DNA from: Chloroflexota bacterium
GTDB taxonomy: Bacteria; Chloroflexota; Dehalococcoidia; Lucifugimonadales; Lucifugimonadaceae
NCBI GenBank assembly: GCA_029262715.1
Contig: JAJCYX010000465.1
Span: 1 to 6,397 of the forward strand
DNA: 6,397 nucleotides
Direction: 5' to 3'
The notes under the pieces: generated by a model
Databases searched by the model: none
Seen by the model: only the letters and a program-made list of their open reading frames with translations
What the model was told of the DNA's origin: nothing
Position numbers and translations under genes: made by a program
Part shown: in pieces, positions 1 through 5,117 of the stretch
How the letters are laid out: each line of letters opens with the position of its first letter
How positions within the stretch are numbered: position 1 is the stretch's first letter

Positions 1-371
1 CACGGTGATCGTTCAGTAGCCCTCCCAAAGACGGCTCTCGTAGAAGCCCTCGCTCGCTCATGCACGCGATGCCAGCAGTTTCTTCTACTCTCCCAATATT
101 TGGCGATCAGTCAACTAGGTGTGTCGCAGCGCTAGGTCATACCGAACCGTAATTGTCGGTTGGGGGCCAACCCGATCCCCGACAGTCCAATGCCAAACGG
201 TTACCTTCTTCACCGGGCGGTTTGTGTGAAGGCATCTTTAGCAGATCCGGCCCCTGCATCTTTTTTAAGCACTCTCTACAGACGACTAGTAAAGCCAAGT
301 CAACCTCGCGGTGTCAGGTGGAACTTGGCCTATTTTACATCTAACACGGCATCACGGTCAGAAGCATGTGA

Positions 372-386
372 GCACCTTCAAGGTGC
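372..386. repeat. Perfect 7-bp palindrome, operator-like
   Basis: GCACCTT and AAGGTGC flank a single central C, giving a perfect inverted repeat of 15 nt. This geometry fits a dimeric repressor half-site pair or a small hairpin. No regulator gene lies next to it and no clear promoter overlaps it, so a regulatory role is inference. It also lies inside a weak open frame, where it could be chance. Confidence 0.3.
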
Positions 387-549
387 CAGTGCCCGCGCAG
401 CAGGTGAAGCCGTAGGCTCAGTCGGCACGATTTCGGGTGTCAAGATCGGGTGACGGAACTAGTCTCCCATTTAGGAGCGTCTTTCATAATTCACACCGAA
501 AACACAGTTTCGTATGTTAGTCTCTGCTCCCAACAGCGGGGTTCCGCAG

Positions 550-555
550 TATGAT
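550..555 (+). promoter_or_regulatory. Possible -10 element for the 62-aa gene
   Basis: TATGAT matches five of six bases of the TATAAT consensus and lies 43 nt before the start codon at 599. That would leave a leader of roughly 35 nt containing the Shine-Dalgarno sequence. No good -35 hexamer is seen at the usual distance, which is common in actinobacteria. A short GCGG/CCGC hairpin (536-547) lies just upstream. Confidence 0.25.
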
Positions 556-598
556 TAGTAAATAGCGTAAGCCTGATAGCGCAATTTGGAGTACCGGA

Positions 599-787
599 AT
601 GTCATCGAAGAGAGGCGTCAGAGCAGTCGAAATTGTCTTAATGCTGCCTGTCTATGAAGACGCGCCAGATTTCGAGGTAGTCCAGAGCGGTGACAATGAC
701 CCTAGCCTCATACCGACAAGTCTTACGAGCCTCACAGAGGTTGAGTTGACTGGATCGGATAACTCTGTGCTCTCAACCGCCCTCTAG
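599..787 (+). CDS. Small hypothetical protein (62 aa)
   Basis: The product is a 62-residue acidic protein with no transmembrane segment, signal peptide or motif I recognise. It has a basic start (MSSKRGVR), then a short hydrophobic stretch (IVLMLPV), then a Ser/Thr/Asp/Glu-rich tail. The main support is at the start: GGAG sits 7 nt before the ATG, which is ideal spacing, and a TATGAT box lies further upstream. The TAG stop is inside a hairpin (782-799) shared with the convergent protease gene, whose stop is only 6 nt away. Function is unknown. A short ORF can have a good ribosome site by chance, so this remains a moderate call. Confidence 0.45.
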   Translation: MSSKRGVRAVEIVLMLPVYEDAPDFEVVQSGDNDPSLIPTSLTSLTEVELTGSDNSVLSTAL

Positions 788-799
788 CCTTGGTTAGAG
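782..799. terminator. Hairpin shared by two convergent stop codons
   Basis: CTCTAGCC and GGTTAGAG pair over 8 bp with one G-T wobble and a very tight centre. The hairpin contains the TAG of the 62-aa gene (785-787) and the TAA of the convergent protease gene (794-796). No T-run follows on either strand, so it would be a U-tract-less bidirectional terminator if it works as one. Confidence 0.4.
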
Positions 800-1894
800 C
801 TCTCGCCATTCCACGCCAATTTGTCGCGTGGCACCGGTATCTGGATCAGTTTGGTAAATCCTGAATCCAGTAATTTGCATATCAGTCGAGTCGATATGTA
901 TCGACGACGCTGAAATTGCCGACTGCTGGGAGCCGGTTGGACCGGAACCCTGGATATTGGCTGTTTGCCCTTGTGATGCGGAATACAGATCAAGAGCTGC
1001 CCACATCTTGTCATAAACAGCCTCTGACGCTTCAGTCACTTTTAGTCCTAGCCGTTTAGCCTCGCCCATCCCAATCGGGTATTGGTGAGACATGAAATCA
1101 TCACCGAGGGCGTCTGTGATTCTCTTAATCCCAGCGGCGTCCTTTTCTGGATCCATGTGCAGCGATAGCATGTTTTCAGATATTCGCTTTGCCAAAGTGT
1201 AGGACTGTTCGATTCCTCCGATTACGAGCGGATGGATTTTATCGAACAACGCGGTAATGACCGAAGCAAAAGCCTCGTCATGCAATGGTTCGCCATCGTT
1301 TTGATCTCGAATGAACTCAACAGCATGCTTAAGGTCTCTCACTGAAATAGCCAATCGCTCCCCTTTTTCATCGGTAAGCATTTGGTGCTTCCGCTGGGGG
1401 TCAACCGGGGACAAGAACGAAAACGGGCCCATTACGATTTCATCCGCTCCAAGAGCTGTGTGGGTGGCTGCGCTATGAGCGTACTCCGGCACAAGTACGC
1501 TGAACTCGTCGCTGAAAGCTCTCAGCATTTGAACCAGCTCCCACGGCACCTCCGTTGTACCGCCCCGGCTCCTGATCCAAAGATCGAGCTTCTTTTGCCG
1601 ACCAATCTTCCGGAGCTGCTTTCGGAACCACGGCATGGCATCCCAGTTGATCGGAGAAGCGTCATCCAGCCAGAAACAGATCACTTTTGAGCCGCGCTCT
1701 GATTCTAGGTCGGTGATTAGTGATTTGATTTGTCCCTGATCCCGGTTTGGAACAATTGCAAAAGGATCTGCCTGAGTAGTCATTTGTTGCCCCGCCATTG
1801 GTTTAGCTGGGGCCGCGCCCTGCTGTGCCATCCTTTGTAGGTGCGGTGATGGCTTGCGGGCGGGCCTTCTGGAATTTCCTCTGCCTTTTGCCAA
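794..1894 (-). CDS. SDH/SppA-like Clp-fold serine protease
   Basis: The 366-aa product resembles the serine dehydrogenase proteinase (SDH_sah) family, which are Clp/crotonase-fold serine peptidases related to SppA and ClpP. Residues 1-45 are basic, Pro/Gln-rich and probably disordered. The fold starts at about 50. RSRGG (108-112) corresponds to the family's glycine pair near the oxyanion hole. HSAATHTALGADEIVMG (140-156) carries the likely nucleophile Ser141 and the conserved ADEIVMG strand. SPVDPQ (162-167) matches the family's GPVDPQ. A GEAKRLGLKV segment (277-286) closes the domain. A Ser/Gln/Gly-rich linker (about 305-330) leads to a 35-residue C-terminal tail. There is no membrane segment or signal peptide, so it is probably cytoplasmic. 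The TTG start is chosen because GAGGAG lies just upstream; the first in-frame ATG is codon 22. Substrate is unknown. Confidence 0.8.
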   Translation of the reverse strand: MAKGRGNSRRPARKPSPHLQRMAQQGAAPAKPMAGQQMTTQADPFAIVPNRDQGQIKSLITDLESERGSKVICFWLDDASPINWDAMPWFRKQLRKIGRQKKLDLWIRSRGGTTEVPWELVQMLRAFSDEFSVLVPEYAHSAATHTALGADEIVMGPFSFLSPVDPQRKHQMLTDEKGERLAISVRDLKHAVEFIRDQNDGEPLHDEAFASVITALFDKIHPLVIGGIEQSYTLAKRISENMLSLHMDPEKDAAGIKRITDALGDDFMSHQYPIGMGEAKRLGLKVTEASEAVYDKMWAALDLYSASQGQTANIQGSGPTGSQQSAISASSIHIDSTDMQITGFRIYQTDPDTGATRQIGVEWREL

Positions 1895-1907
1895 GACTTC
1901 TCCTCGG

Positions 1908-1913
1908 CGCGCT
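1908..1913 (-). promoter_or_regulatory. Shine-Dalgarno deciding the TTG start
   Basis: On the minus strand a GAGGAGA sequence lies a few bases before TTG at 1894. Nothing similar precedes the first in-frame ATG, which is 21 codons downstream. This is the reason for taking the non-ATG start. Coordinates are approximate to a few bases. Confidence 0.5.
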
Positions 1914-2105
1914 TACTATGTCTCGAATGGATCGAATTGGCTGGCGACACTGAAGCTCACTGATGGTCGCCGGACCCCATCCCATCCCGCCGCGTCCAAT
2001 CGGAACAGTCATATATCGCCAACGGTGACTGCTCTTTTACTCTCTAGCAACCACAAAGGATCTGTCAAATTACATGGTCGCTTTAGAGAGCAGGTGTCCA
2101 GCGTC

Positions 2106-2210
2106 TCAGAACACCCAGACGAGGATCACCACAAGCGCAACGATCAACCCAAACAGTATCGAGTTAGAGGTACTGGATAGTAGGGTGAACGGTGATCGCT
2201 TGCGTCTCAA
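2106..2210 (-). CDS. Possible 34-aa single-span membrane peptide
   Basis: A short minus-strand frame begins at a TTG right after the HicB-like stop codon. It encodes a basic start (RRKR), a polar Ser/Thr stretch, and a strongly hydrophobic segment, ILFGLIVALVVILVWVF, that runs to the stop. A positive N-terminus followed by about 17 hydrophobic residues is typical of small inner-membrane peptides with the C-terminus outside. Codon third positions are fairly G/C-rich, consistent with coding. Against it, the start is TTG, no clear Shine-Dalgarno precedes it, and the ORF is very short. It could be co-transcribed with the HicB-like frame upstream. The role is unknown; toxin-like, phage holin-like and accessory functions are all possible. 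Confidence 0.35.
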   Translation of the reverse strand: MRRKRSPFTLLSSTSNSILFGLIVALVVILVWVF

Positions 2211-2212
2211 GT

Positions 2213-2539
2213 CTAATCGACCGCGAACAGCAGCGGTCCGACATCGACCTTGTACCGCTTGCCCAGTTCCGCCATTGCCTCATCCAGTTGATCATGTCTT
2301 GAAGCGTGCAGAACGTCTAAGAGACGTTGTACGTGATTCGGCGCCTTGCTCAACCTACGAGCGAGTTCAGCCCCAGTGACCTTTTGTTCACGCATGGTGT
2401 TGTAGAGCAGAACCTTTTGCGCCCGGAGTGAGGGATGTGCGATCCGCTTCTGCCCTGGTCGGATAGAAGATGGAACCGGACTGTCCCTGCGCTGAGAGAT
2501 CAACTCGCGTCGTCCACGGTGAAAGGCCATCATGTGCAT
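2213..2539 (-). pseudogene. HicB-type antitoxin remnant (DNA-binding half)
   Basis: Residues 22-100 match the second half of HicB antitoxins. They have the PVPS...GQ linker (21-30), the KVLLYNTMRE helix (42-51), and a helix-turn-helix of the form KVTGAELARRL...VQRLLDVLHASRHDQLDEAM (53-89), ending in LGKRYKV. HicB normally neutralises the RNase HicA and represses the hicAB operon through this C-terminal domain. The N-terminal RNase-H-like part that binds HicA is absent or unrecognisable. The frame stays open back to 2629 without restoring it, and the ATG has no Shine-Dalgarno sequence. No HicA-like ORF (short, with the conserved His of a dsRNA-binding fold) is present on either side. I read it as a decayed gene, though a stand-alone short DNA-binding protein is possible. 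Confidence 0.6.
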
Positions 2540-2612
2540 CAGCAGACTGGCGCGGGAGTGCGTTAGCGGCTCGAATGTCCATCCCGGCGTGTAACGCCCA
2601 TCAGGGGCCGTC

Positions 2613-2633
2613 CTGAGAGCCCGCTCTGCTCAG
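2613..2633. repeat. Palindrome upstream of the HicB remnant
   Basis: AGAGC-CC-GCTCT (2616-2627) is a perfect 12-nt palindrome. CTGAG (2613-2617) and CTCAG (2629-2633) form an alternative outer pair. It lies about 75 nt upstream of the HicB-like start in its transcription direction, where a HicB operator would be expected. That link is inference, and the DNA-binding protein may no longer be made. Confidence 0.3.
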
Positions 2634-2651
2634 ATCGTCTGGATAAGGGTG

Positions 2652-2700
2652 TCCGCTGGCCGGTTGTTTCGCTTCTCTTGGGGCACTGGTGACCAGCGGA
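2652..2700. repeat. Nested inverted repeats
   Basis: TCCGCTGG (2652-2659) and CCAGCGGA (2693-2700) are perfect 8-bp arms around a 33-nt loop. A second small palindrome, CTGGT-G-ACCAG (2686-2696), uses part of the right arm, so the two hairpins exclude each other. They lie about 50 nt before the small membrane ORF at 2750. This could be a regulatory leader or a site for DNA-binding proteins, or chance. Confidence 0.3.
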
Positions 2701-2749
2701 AGATTATCCGGAGATAAGTTTGTTGAGGTCAACCTGCTAGGGCGCGATC

Positions 2750-2938
2750 ATGATACTCATGGACAATGTGCATCAGCCAGCGAAGGTGCGAACGAGTCGG
2801 GCGCGGCTCATCGGATTCATGGCGACCGTGATCGGTGCTGTGCTGCTGTCGTTTCCGCACCACGAGTTATTCCACTTCATCACAGCAGCGTGCCTACAGC
2901 CCGGCGGCGCGGCTTGTTTCGTGAGGCTGAGATGGTAG
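2750..2938 (+). CDS. Small membrane ORF with HELFH motif (62 aa)
   Basis: The 62-aa product has a basic N-terminal part with Lys/Arg at 12-19 and one hydrophobic span, LIGFMATVIGAVLLSF (20-35). HELFH follows at once at 38-42, then an LQPGGAACF stretch. HExxH is the zinc-binding signature of many metallopeptidases, and in M50-type membrane proteases it sits in or beside a membrane helix. Here nothing else of such an enzyme is present, so it would be a fragment or a coincidence. An AGGG lies 7 nt before the first ATG; a second ATG is four codons later. It is followed 76 nt later by the 73-aa gene on the same strand. Low to moderate support as a real gene. Confidence 0.4.
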   Translation: MILMDNVHQPAKVRTSRARLIGFMATVIGAVLLSFPHHELFHFITAACLQPGGAACFVRLRW

Positions 2939-2948
2939 AATCGCAATC

Positions 2949-2974
2949 GCATGGCTTGGCAGGGCATGGCTTGG
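2949..2974. repeat. Two direct copies of GCATGGCTTGG
   Basis: The 11-mer GCATGGCTTGG occurs at 2949-2959 and again at 2964-2974, a 15-nt period. The pair lies about 40 nt upstream of the 73-aa gene's start codon, in the likely promoter region. A tandem protein-binding site is possible; a local duplication is the simple alternative. Confidence 0.4.
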
Positions 2975-3014
2975 GTCGAAATCAAACGACACCATAAAGA
3001 TCGGAGACCAAGCA

Positions 3015-3236
3015 ATGCAAAGGTTCAAAACTGCCCGCGACGGACACGCACCTGCCGAGAGCAGGGAAGCGTTCACGAACTGGGCCGAACAGCAGTATCA
3101 AGATGGGGTTCCGCTCGACCGCAAGACACGCGGGCAACTGTGGAATTGCACGGACATCGTTCCGAGATGGGTACTGGACCTGTTCGACCTGCCAGCGGGT
3201 TTGAGCTATGCAGCAGCCGTACGGCGACTCAGCTAG
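3015..3236 (+). CDS. Small actinobacterial/actinophage-type protein (73 aa)
   Basis: The 73-aa soluble protein has no membrane segment. It begins with a charged, probably helical part (1-30). A central RGQLWNCTDI segment (39-48) and an LPAGLSYAAAVRRL tail (60-72) follow. The LWNCTDI pattern with a G-x-(S/T)-YAxAVR ending resembles small proteins I recall from actinobacteria and their phages, but I cannot name a function. GGAGA is about 8 nt before the ATG. The gene ends 7 nt before a strong intrinsic terminator, so it is probably a single-gene transcript. Upstream is the GCATGGCTTGG repeat pair. It converges on the 78-aa minus-strand gene. This is one of the best-supported small genes here. 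Confidence 0.75.
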   Translation: MQRFKTARDGHAPAESREAFTNWAEQQYQDGVPLDRKTRGQLWNCTDIVPRWVLDLFDLPAGLSYAAAVRRLS

Positions 3237-3242
3237 ATGGAG

Positions 3243-3271
3243 AGGCCCCGGATTTCTCCGGGGCCTTTCTT
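3243..3271 (+). terminator. Rho-independent terminator
   Basis: GGCCCCGGA (3244-3252) and TCCGGGGCC (3257-3265) form a perfect 9-bp G/C-rich stem with a TTTC loop. An A-T pair extends it, and a TTTCTT tract follows on the plus strand. It terminates the 73-aa gene just upstream. It also lies directly downstream of the convergent 78-aa gene, but there is no T-run on that strand. Confidence 0.9.
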
Positions 3272-3275
3272 ATTG

Positions 3276-3512
3276 TCAGCACCACTTGCGTTTCAAGTAC
3301 CGCAATACGGCTAACGCTGCTGGCGCGGTCAGCCACTCTTCTGCTTCTGTCGCGGTTAAGTCATAGCTGCGGACCATTGCCCCTACAAGCACCGTGCCAG
3401 TCGCAGCATCGGCAATCCGATAACGGCGGTGCGCGACCGACGCTCGGTTAAATTCGAGCCGGAGCCCAAAGTCGCTTGCAGTGCGGGCCAGGTCAGTGAT
3501 TGATGTGACCAT
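3276..3512 (-). CDS. Hypothetical protein (78 aa)
   Basis: The 78-aa protein is unrecognised by family. It starts with a helical ITDLARTASDFGLRLEF stretch (5-21). It continues with YRIADAATGTVLVGAMVRSYDLT (31-53), a strand-turn-strand pattern, and EAEEWL (56-61). Short proteins with a YR(I/L)xDxxTG...EVExWL outline are common in actinophages, so a phage-type origin is plausible but not shown. GGAGAG precedes the ATG by about 4 nt. It lies 33 nt downstream of the 70-aa minus ORF, so the two may form an operon. The ribosome site sits in that gap. It converges on the 73-aa gene, with the terminator at 3243-3271 between them. Confidence 0.7.
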   Translation of the reverse strand: MVTSITDLARTASDFGLRLEFNRASVAHRRYRIADAATGTVLVGAMVRSYDLTATEAEEWLTAPAALAVLRYLKRKWC

Positions 3513-3545
3513 CGAACTCTCCGTGAACTACTCAAAGCGAGCCAA

Positions 3546-3758
3546 CTAGAGTGTGATGGTCTGTTGAGTATCGCCCTGCTCAGAGAGGAGGTCGTGCCTA
3601 GTGTAACACTCCCATATGGTGTGACCGCCTGACCGGGGATCGCTACGCCATTGCGCGATCATCTGCCCCATGGCAAAGGTGCTGTGGCGGTGTGTGGCGT
3701 GAATGAATGACCCGCGATGCGTCACAGGCTCCGTTAAGTGGACGTTTGACCCGCTCAC
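3546..3758 (-). CDS. Hypothetical protein (70 aa), GTG start
   Basis: The 70-aa His- and Thr-rich protein has no recognised domain. A GGHTIWECYTRHDLL segment (44-58) is the most structured-looking part. Its third codon positions are largely G or C, like the neighbouring genes. GGAG (3769-3772) lies 10 nt before the GTG. An ATG at 3762 overlaps that GTG in another frame and is spaced 6 nt from the same GGAG, but opens only 39 codons. That raises the possibility of a frame error near the start. It is likely co-transcribed with the 78-aa gene downstream. Its first 56 nt lie opposite the plus-strand 116-aa ORF. Confidence 0.45.
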   Translation of the reverse strand: MSGSNVHLTEPVTHRGSFIHATHRHSTFAMGQMIAQWRSDPRSGGHTIWECYTRHDLLSEQGDTQQTITL

Positions 3759-4053
3759 TCATTCCCGGCTCCGCGTGCTGTGCCACCTTCTGGCCTTCCA
3801 CCACGTTTCATTCAATCAGGCTGAGATCGTCGGTGAGCCGCACAATGGGGCGCTGGTGATCCGCCCTTACCGGCATCTTGCAATGTGGGCTAGCGCTGAC
3901 TTGCTGAGAGAAGACACGCACCGTGTGGGGCCATGGACTTGCAACGTCCTAAGACATCAGCCTGCGCCGCGGGAGAGGCACCCCTATTTGACTGTGCGCT
4001 CAACCAGTTTCGCGAGCTATGGCATGAACAGTGTCAAGAGCGCCTTTATCTGA
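3703..4053 (+). CDS. Possible hypothetical protein (116 aa)
   Basis: The open frame starts at an ATG directly after an in-frame TGA, with only a weak GGCGG-like sequence upstream. Third codon positions are mostly G or C over most of its length, which favours coding. It is rich in His, Leu and Arg, and has no membrane segment or known motif; the middle (about 15-70) looks most protein-like. It overlaps the 70-aa minus ORF by 56 nt in antisense, and the 247-aa minus ORF by 8 nt at its 3' end. One of the overlapping ORFs could be spurious. Without this ORF, the minus strand from 3763 to 4045 would have no gene. Confidence 0.4.
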   Translation: MNDPRCVTGSVKWTFDPLTHSRLRVLCHLLAFHHVSFNQAEIVGEPHNGALVIRPYRHLAMWASADLLREDTHRVGPWTCNVLRHQPAPRERHPYLTVRSTSFASYGMNSVKSAFI

Positions 4054-4789
4054 GGTGGTCCAAGTAATCCTGCAATTCTTGATCCACATCTGGGATTGAT
4101 CCTTTATATTCAGCGTAGGAATTTATGACCGCGATAGAATGTTCTGCCAAGTCCTGCAAAGATTCTGTTGGAATAATGTCGATTGAGTATTTCGTCAGAA
4201 ACGTTCGAGTACCACCCTCCAAACCGACATCGTGCTCCAGCGCCGTCCTAGCAATATCCGTGTGACTGAGACCCCAGATTAATCCTCTGGTGAGCGACAC
4301 CGCGAACATTGCGGTCAATGTCGCCTCTGCAAGATCTTCCCAATACAAGTGCCCATCGGGGCGCTGTCCCCCGTTCGGGCCGATCCCCATCGTCTTGGAG
4401 AAGGCCACCCAAGGCGGTAGTTCCGGGTGGGCAGCAATGTCTCCTGATGGGTCATAATTGGAAAATAACGTCGCCGGGGACGTCTCTGGAAAATCCCATG
4501 TATCACTTAATAGACGTCCAGCAGTTTGAGCGTCGTGCACGCCGACCGTCACACCTAACCTCGAAAGTTGAATTGTTGTTGAATCAAGCATGGCTACTTC
4601 GACATATTTTGTTCGGCGAAGCCCTTTCGTTTTCGGATAGCCGGTACGAGAAAGGATTGAACCGATAAAATATTCTGCAAACAATGCTTGCTCTCCCAGT
4701 AAACGAACGCTCGAACTATCGCTGCCTCGTTCAACAGTGCGTTCATGTTCTCGGCGTGGTGTTCCACTTGATTCGTCGTCCAAGCCCAT
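4046..4789 (-). CDS. Unrecognised protein (247 aa), start region probably frameshifted
   Basis: Residues from about 35 onward read as an ordinary soluble protein that I do not recognise. Visible segments are ALFAEYFIGSILSRTGYP (35-52), PPWVAFSKTMGIGPNGGQRPDGHLYWEDLAEA (about 125-156), TRGLIWGLSHTDIARTALEHDVG and an acidic Asp/Glu/Leu-rich C-terminus. There is no signal peptide or clear membrane span. The first 33 residues are low-complexity, Ser/Glu/Arg-rich and A/T-ending in the third position. The overlapping minus frame to 4866 is more protein-like and G/C-ending there, which suggests the true N-terminus is in that frame. The ATG at 4789 lacks a Shine-Dalgarno sequence. The 3' end overlaps the plus-strand 116-aa ORF by 8 nt. 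Function unknown. Confidence 0.6.
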   Translation of the reverse strand: MGLDDESSGTPRREHERTVERGSDSSSVRLLGEQALFAEYFIGSILSRTGYPKTKGLRRTKYVEVAMLDSTTIQLSRLGVTVGVHDAQTAGRLLSDTWDFPETSPATLFSNYDPSGDIAAHPELPPWVAFSKTMGIGPNGGQRPDGHLYWEDLAEATLTAMFAVSLTRGLIWGLSHTDIARTALEHDVGLEGGTRTFLTKYSIDIIPTESLQDLAEHSIAVINSYAEYKGSIPDVDQELQDYLDHLR

Positions 4790-4866
4790 ACTATGTCATC
4801 CGCAGGTTTCCTGAACAAACCGAGGGTAGCTGTCCTCCATCGACGGGCACGACGGTGGCCCACCAT
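4680..4866 (-). pseudogene. Probable displaced N-terminus of the 247-aa gene
   Basis: This frame reads from an ATG at 4866 and includes DDIVWAWTTNQVEHHAENMN and LLNEAAIVRAFVYWESKH, which look like natural helical sequence. By my count about two thirds of its codons end in G or C here, against about 37 percent for the overlapping 247-aa frame. It would join that frame near 4680-4690 by a one-base deletion or a -1 shift. No canonical slippery heptamer is visible, so mutation or a sequence error is more likely than programmed frameshifting. No Shine-Dalgarno sequence precedes the ATG, and the true start may be internal. Confidence 0.45.
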
Positions 4867-4956
4867 GCAGGCTGAGGCTCACCGTTTCATAACAGATAAT
4901 TACTTCGCCACCACATAGCCCCCGGCAATACAGACGCATAGCGCATACCGCTTCCC

Positions 4957-5000
4957 GCCTTCTAAGCACTTGGTCGCAGGTTCGATTCCTGCCATCTGCA
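4957..5000 (+). other. tRNA-Arg(TCT)-like 3' half; possible attachment-site remnant
   Basis: The plus strand shows GCCTTCTAAGC (anticodon loop with TCT). It continues with GCACT, a short variable stretch, a perfect T-arm (GCAGG, TTCGATT, CCTGC at 4976-4992), then CATCTGC and a discriminator A. The 3' anticodon strand GCACT and acceptor strand CATCTGC have no 5' partners: AGTGC and GCAGATG are missing at the right places, and no D-arm is visible. So this is a 3' fragment, not a functional tRNA. Tyrosine integrases often recombine in tRNA anticodon loops and displace exactly this half. The likely element would lie to the left. No integrase is in the window. The minus-strand translation gives the familiar tRNA-derived RNRTCD peptide. 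Confidence 0.6.
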
Positions 5001-5117
5001 TCTACCGAGATTTCTACCCAACCGTAGCTAACGCTACCGGACTGGATGCGCCTGTATAGACAGTTGTGAATACAGAAAACCACTGGATATCGCAGGTTAG
5101 ACGCTTATCAGGAACCT

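Larger units (their letters stand above)
1..598. other. Region without a supported gene
   Basis: I see no convincing gene in this stretch. One plus-strand frame stays open from a TTG near 160 to 453 (97 codons). It has no Shine-Dalgarno sequence, mixed third-position base use and no recognisable domain, so it is not called. The region contains a perfect palindrome at 372-386 and an imperfect hairpin at about 204-232 (CCTTC..CAC against GTG.GAAGG). It also contains the likely leader of the small gene that begins at 599. No tRNA, rRNA or mobile-element end is visible. Confidence 0.55.

Noticed and set aside
160..453. 97-codon plus-strand open frame from TTG
   Set aside because: No Shine-Dalgarno sequence, about even third-position base use, no protein-like domain, and an alternative overlapping frame is open as well.
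1205..1222. GTTCGATTCCT, identical to part of the tRNA T-arm at 4979-4990, as a second attachment-site copy
   Set aside because: Only about 11 nt match, no T-stem or anticodon sequence accompanies it, and it is within the protease coding sequence.
1382..1690. Plus-strand open frame of 102 codons
   Set aside because: It lies entirely antisense to the well-supported protease gene and has no recognised content.
2074..2379. Plus-strand open frame of 101 codons
   Set aside because: It runs antisense to the HicB-like helix-turn-helix sequence, which explains the region better.
3583..3605. Perfect AGGAGGT Shine-Dalgarno-like sequence on the plus strand
   Set aside because: The following GTG codons open only a few codons or hit a stop at once; the bases are explained as Leu-Leu-Ser codons of the minus-strand gene.
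4796..5083. Minus-strand open frame with RNRTCDQVLRRR
   Set aside because: This is the well-known spurious peptide from translating a tRNA sequence; it crosses the tRNA-like fragment.
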